Below are positions 60,101 to 64,000 of a stretch of 64,000 nucleotides of DNA, piece by piece; position 1 is the stretch's first letter, and every line of letters starts with the position of its first letter. A program made the translations under genes and the position numbers. This DNA comes from Hansfordia pulvinata. Lineage: Eukaryota > Ascomycota > Sordariomycetes > Xylariales. The stretch is from the NCBI GenBank assembly GCA_006538405.1, contig BJKQ01000007.1, forward strand, positions 2,232,001 to 2,296,000, read 5' to 3'. The notes beneath the pieces are model-generated. The model saw only the letters and a program-made list of their open reading frames with translations. It did not search any database and had not been told where the DNA came from.

Positions 60101-61064
60101 GGCAACCTCTTGATGATACCACAAAGACCGCACACGCAGTCACATGCTTTTCGGGGCACCACACTAACTAATGTAGAAGCCGAATTGCGTGCGTGGATAT
60201 AAGAGCTCTGTACGTCAGGGTGCGCAGTGTACTCGTGCGACCCTCCCGAGGTTGTGCCCGGTACTTACCTGAGGTTTGGGGGCGTGCTCGTTAGACGCTC
60301 CACTTGGACACGTCTTCCACTCGTAGGTACCCTTCTAGGTACCCTTTGTGTGGCACGATTCAGCCTCCCAACATGTCCCAGGTGGATATGCTCATTGTAG
60401 GCCAGGAGGCCAAGCACGCAGCCCCAATTGGAAGCCGGTCCCTTGAATTCCTCGGGCTGCACGCCGGACAGCCTCGCTACTTGGTAGGTAGCTATGCATT
60501 GATGGCACCATGTGACCGCCAGCTTCAACGCCAATGCTTCAACACCGCGGAGCTGCTTGGTTTGCATCTCCGGCACGTCGAAGCTGCATTGGCCACGACT
60601 CTTTATGCTTGTACGGGTGTACGGGGAGTGGCCCGTCGGTACATGCAAGGTGTTCCGCTGCGCCTGCATGCGTCATCCCGGAGCCCAGGCCACGAGTACG
60701 CGTACCTACGGATACAGCTCGGGCCCTTGTGCGTATGGATGTTAGGTGTACTGTACGAGTACACGGACTCTCCCCAGCTCTCCCCAACCCGCTCACAGCA
60801 GACACATCACCACCACACGCAACGCCCATCCACCGTCGCACCTCACGCCCCCTCCCTCGCACGACGACGCGCGACCCAAACCTGGACCCCGATCCACCGC
60901 CCGCCGCAACTGCCACCGCTCACAGCAACCTTGTTCCAAGCGCCTGGTCGGCTTGCAGCCATGGGATCATGAACGCGTCCCTCTCGCCCCAGCCAACCTG
61001 ACCGCTTCGCGCACGCCCTCGCCCTCGCTCTCACGACGGATGGTCTGCTCTCGCTGCCCGTCGC
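57127..61064. other. Divergent intergenic region, 3.9 kb, no supported gene
   Basis: Lies between the divergent Ser/Thr-rich gene and SEC59. It holds octamers at about 57600, 59164 and 60757, and GTAC-type words near 59270 and 60325-60350. A CGTCGTCGT run lies at 58396-58418. Frames such as 60304-60972 (+) and 57983-58585 (-) have no domain. From about 60760 the plus strand becomes C-rich, as expected for the SEC59 leader. Confidence 0.55.
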
Positions 61065-64000
61065 ATGCGCCCCGAGCTGCTCTCCTCGACTCGCCCAGCG
61101 CCCGTCGACCAAAGCAGGCTCGATATGCCTGAGCGCCTCGAACCTTCCTCCGCTGCCGCTGCAGGTCCAGACGCCCTCAGCAGCGATCCCCAGCTCCGCT
61201 CCAGCTCCAGCTCCAGCTCCAGCTCCAGCGCCAACGCCCTTAGGCTGCTCACCCGCTCGCCTCATCCCTACCACCGCCATGAATTCGAAATCTTCCGCTC
61301 CCCCGATGCGCGCCCTGCCTCCTCTCGAGCGGAAGACACCACCGCCTTCCCCCCATTCGTCGATGGCTCCGTCGCCGGGCCTGAGAAGGACAGCGTCGCT
61401 GGGTCCGGCGAAGCTGTCGACGGCCCTGGCGAGCAGTCACCGTCCCCGTACCCCTCCTTCACCAGAGGCGCGACCCCTACCAGCGAAAGCGGCACCGAAG
61501 CCGACGACGAGCATTTTCTCAAGGGCTTGCCAGCTCCCAGGAGGCTTCACAAGGGCCTTCGAGGCCGCAATGAGGTGATATCAGGCACCTCGACGCCCAT
61601 GGTATCCCCAGCCGCCCCAGGCACCGAGGGCTACCGGTTTCCCAGCGTCGCCAAAAGAGAATCGCCTCTGGTCCAGCGATCACTCAAACCAGCTGAGCTG
61701 TCGCGTAGGCGCAAGGAAGTCGCACGTCGCCTCGGCGAGCTCCTAATCCTTGGCCTTTTGGGTTTCGCTGTTCAAGGCAACCATCTCATTGCGCCGATTT
61801 TGCGCAAGTGGAAACGAGGTCAGTAGTACCAGGCTCCCGTCAGCTGAAGATGTCCATAAGTTATTGTACTAAAGTCAAGTGCAGAGCTTCTCGTCACCCT
61901 GGCGACCTGGGCGATCCTCTCCCTGATCTATCCTTTGCGGCTGATCCTCTGGGCACACACCCACCGCCGACCATCAACCAGTCTACCTCTCACCGTGCCT
62001 GCGTCTTTTGACCCTGCACCGCTCCTGTACCCACCAGCAGTCACGCTCCTTGTCGCGGCCATCATATCGGTAGATAACGAGGCCGTCATCTTACCTAACG
62101 CAGTGCTTGCCATCTGCTCGCTGCCTTTAGCGCTGGTGCCCACACCTACAACCCACCAGGGTTGCAATACTTTGCACTGGGCGCTGTCATGTTTGCCCCT
62201 ATTCTTCTCGACATCCAACGCCACCTTCGACGGTCTGGTGGCTGGGTCGCATGCGAATAGTACGCCCCGGACGTGGATCACACACGAGACCTCCGCGCTC
62301 TTGTACCCGCTCCACCATAATCTCTGCATTCTCCTGCAGAGCCTTACTACGACGAGCCTCCTGTCTGCGGAGTTGCAGCTCTTCTCCGTTGCTCTCATCA
62401 ATCTGGTTCTGCTTTCGTCGTCACCGCAGGCCGTCATCCTGCAAAAGGGGCTTTGGGTGGGGGGGCTCGACCTCCTGGTGTCTTGCAGCCATGTCGTCGC
62501 CTGGGGTATTGCACTAGCTAGAGTCCCCAAGTGGCGATTCAAGCGAGTCTTGACACCCACAACTCACAAGCACAATCTACTCGCAGGTATCCTCTCGTGG
62601 AAGAGGGTCAAACACGATTTGTTCCACGTGCCTGGGGACGGCTCATCGTGTAGCTCCTGCGAGGCTGCCGATGACCACGTCGATAGCGATGATCCGTCCA
62701 GACACCAGAAGAAAGCCAAGGCTCCGCGGGGCCATTTGCGCGTCAACACCATCAGCATGGACCGGAGCACTCCTCCGACCTCTGGTACCGCACCATTTCC
62801 AACTGCCGGCCATCCACAGCCAGTGGCGTCGAATTCGTCCGATGCTAATATAGGCACCCCTCCGACACGCCGACACACAGTCTCTGCGGGAGATTTGGCC
62901 CGGAAATCTTCCACGCATACGCCATCAGGTCGCCGGAAGCGCGCGGCCTCGTCTTCTGCTCGGGCATGGTTCTCCCTGACTCAGGAGCAGGCAGCAGTCC
63001 GGAAGTGGATGTACGCCGCCTACGTTTACACGTGTATCATCGCGACACTTTTCGCGCCGGTACCCATCATCGGTGTCTTGCGCAGTGTTACGGACTATGC
63101 GCTGCACGGGAAGGGAGCAATCGGGTGGTCTTTGGGGTATCTCCTCGGCGGACTGCCTTGGTTCCGGTGGCAGGTGGTGAGCCAGAACCTTGAGTGGTGG
63201 GTGTGTCTGCCCAGCCGACCGACGGGCCACGGGTCGCAAGACTTGGGGTGGATAGACTCGCTTCGACGACACCACTTTGGGGAGGCCAACACGCGCCTTC
63301 TGATGAGTGCCTACTGTGTCATTGTCATCACCGTGGGCCTCATTGTCGTCTTCCGGCTGTCGCCGATCTACGAGGTTGACACGAGGCGGAAGGTCTTCCA
63401 TTTCATGATGGTTGCTATGTTCTTGCCACTCACCTTTGTGGACCCTGCGTTTGTGGCTCTGGCCCTAGTCATCATACTCGCCCTGTTTCTTTTGCTCGAC
63501 CTGTTGCGGGCCAGTCAGCTGCCGCCCCTCTCGAAACCGCTGGCCTCGTTCCTGGCGCCCTACGTCGACGGCCGCGATCTCCGCGGCCCGGTGGTGGTGT
63601 CGCACATTTTCCTCTTGATAGGGTGTGCTATCCCGCTGTGGCTATCGCTCGGGTCGCTCCCAAGGACCGGATCGGGCCACTTTGCGGGATGGGAAGTTCC
63701 CGCTCGCGAGGTCAGCATGGTGGCCGGCGTCGTGTGTGTCGGCTTGGGCGACGCGGCGGCGTCGCTCATCGGTCGACGTTACGGACATCGAAAATGGCTG
63801 TGGGGTGGCGGCAAGAGTCTCGAGGGCAGCGTGGCTTTCGCGGCGGCCGTCTTTGTCGGGCTTATGGCCGTGCATGCGTGGCTGGTGATTGGGGGCTGGC
63901 CCAGTGCGACAGTCGCGGCGGGCCTGCAGGCCGACAGCCTATTGACCACGATGCAGAAGTCGGGCTTCTGTGCCGGCGTCGCCAGTTTTACCGAGGCGGT
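61065..64000 (+). CDS. SEC59: Dolichol kinase SEC59 homologue (3' end beyond window)
   Basis: CTP-dependent dolichol kinase of the ER membrane, making dolichyl phosphate for N-glycosylation, O-mannosylation and GPI anchors. Exon 1 (61065-61818) and exon 2 (61885 to the edge) are joined over a 66-base intron (GTCAGT...GTGCAG), giving KRELLVTLATWAILSL. The N-terminal ~215 residues are Ser/Pro-rich and probably cytosolic, with a Ser run. Multiple membrane helices follow. The kinase core is visible: EVDTRRKVFHFMMVAMFLP, VGLGDAAASLIGRRYGHRKW and GGGKSLEGS, the last two fitting the CTP-binding loop. A polar insert (about 62640-62960) is characteristic of filamentous fungi. The start is 61065 or 61125, which cannot be decided. 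Over 950 residues are inside the window. Confidence 0.93.

Overview
The window is nuclear DNA of a filamentous ascomycete, most likely a Sordariomycete of the order Hypocreales. The grounds are GC-rich sequence, short GT-AG introns of about 55-260 bases with CTAAC or CTGAC branch sites, pyrimidine-rich leaders, an AA11 chitin-type LPMO, two fungal cell-surface mucin-like proteins and a DUF3433 membrane protein. I cannot name the genus. Genes are sparse: about fifteen loci in 64 kb, separated by intergenic stretches of up to about 6.5 kb.

Layout, left to right: a NEO1-type phospholipid flippase cut by the left edge (-); an AIG2-like gamma-glutamylcyclotransferase with an 8-base microexon (+); a 6.5 kb gene-free stretch; a secreted AA11 LPMO with a C-terminal X278-like module (+); a four-exon DUF3433 membrane protein (-); an ESS2/DGCR14 splicing-factor homologue (-); a CobW-type GTPase metallochaperone (-); a small conserved 109-residue protein (+); glycogen synthase with five coding exons (+); an F-box protein (+); a GPI-type surface protein followed by degenerate tandem repeats (-); a MITE-like element of 547 bases; a secreted protein of unknown function (-); a FAM32A homologue (+); a GH13 intracellular-type alpha-amylase with a nonsense codon (-); a CpG-depleted block of about 1 kb; a Ser/Thr-rich GPI-type protein (-); and the start of dolichol kinase SEC59, cut by the right edge (+).

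The genes do not form one pathway. Several concern glycans and the cell surface: chitin oxidation, glycogen synthesis, an alpha-glucan enzyme, dolichol phosphate for glycosylation and two wall proteins. The rest are housekeeping. I see no secondary-metabolite cluster, CRISPR, rRNA or convincing tRNA.

Five points deserve attention. (1) Six reading-frame breaks in five genes are each mended by one extra G or C, usually in a homopolymer, which points to systematic base loss in the assembly, or less likely to real frameshifts. (2) The octamer TACGAGTA/TACTCGTA recurs more than 30 times, almost only between genes. (3) There is a MITE-like element with long imperfect inverted ends. (4) A CpG-depleted block lies beside an amylase gene whose nonsense mutation has the CpA-to-TpA form typical of RIP. 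(5) There are very small exons of 8, 21 and 24 bases.
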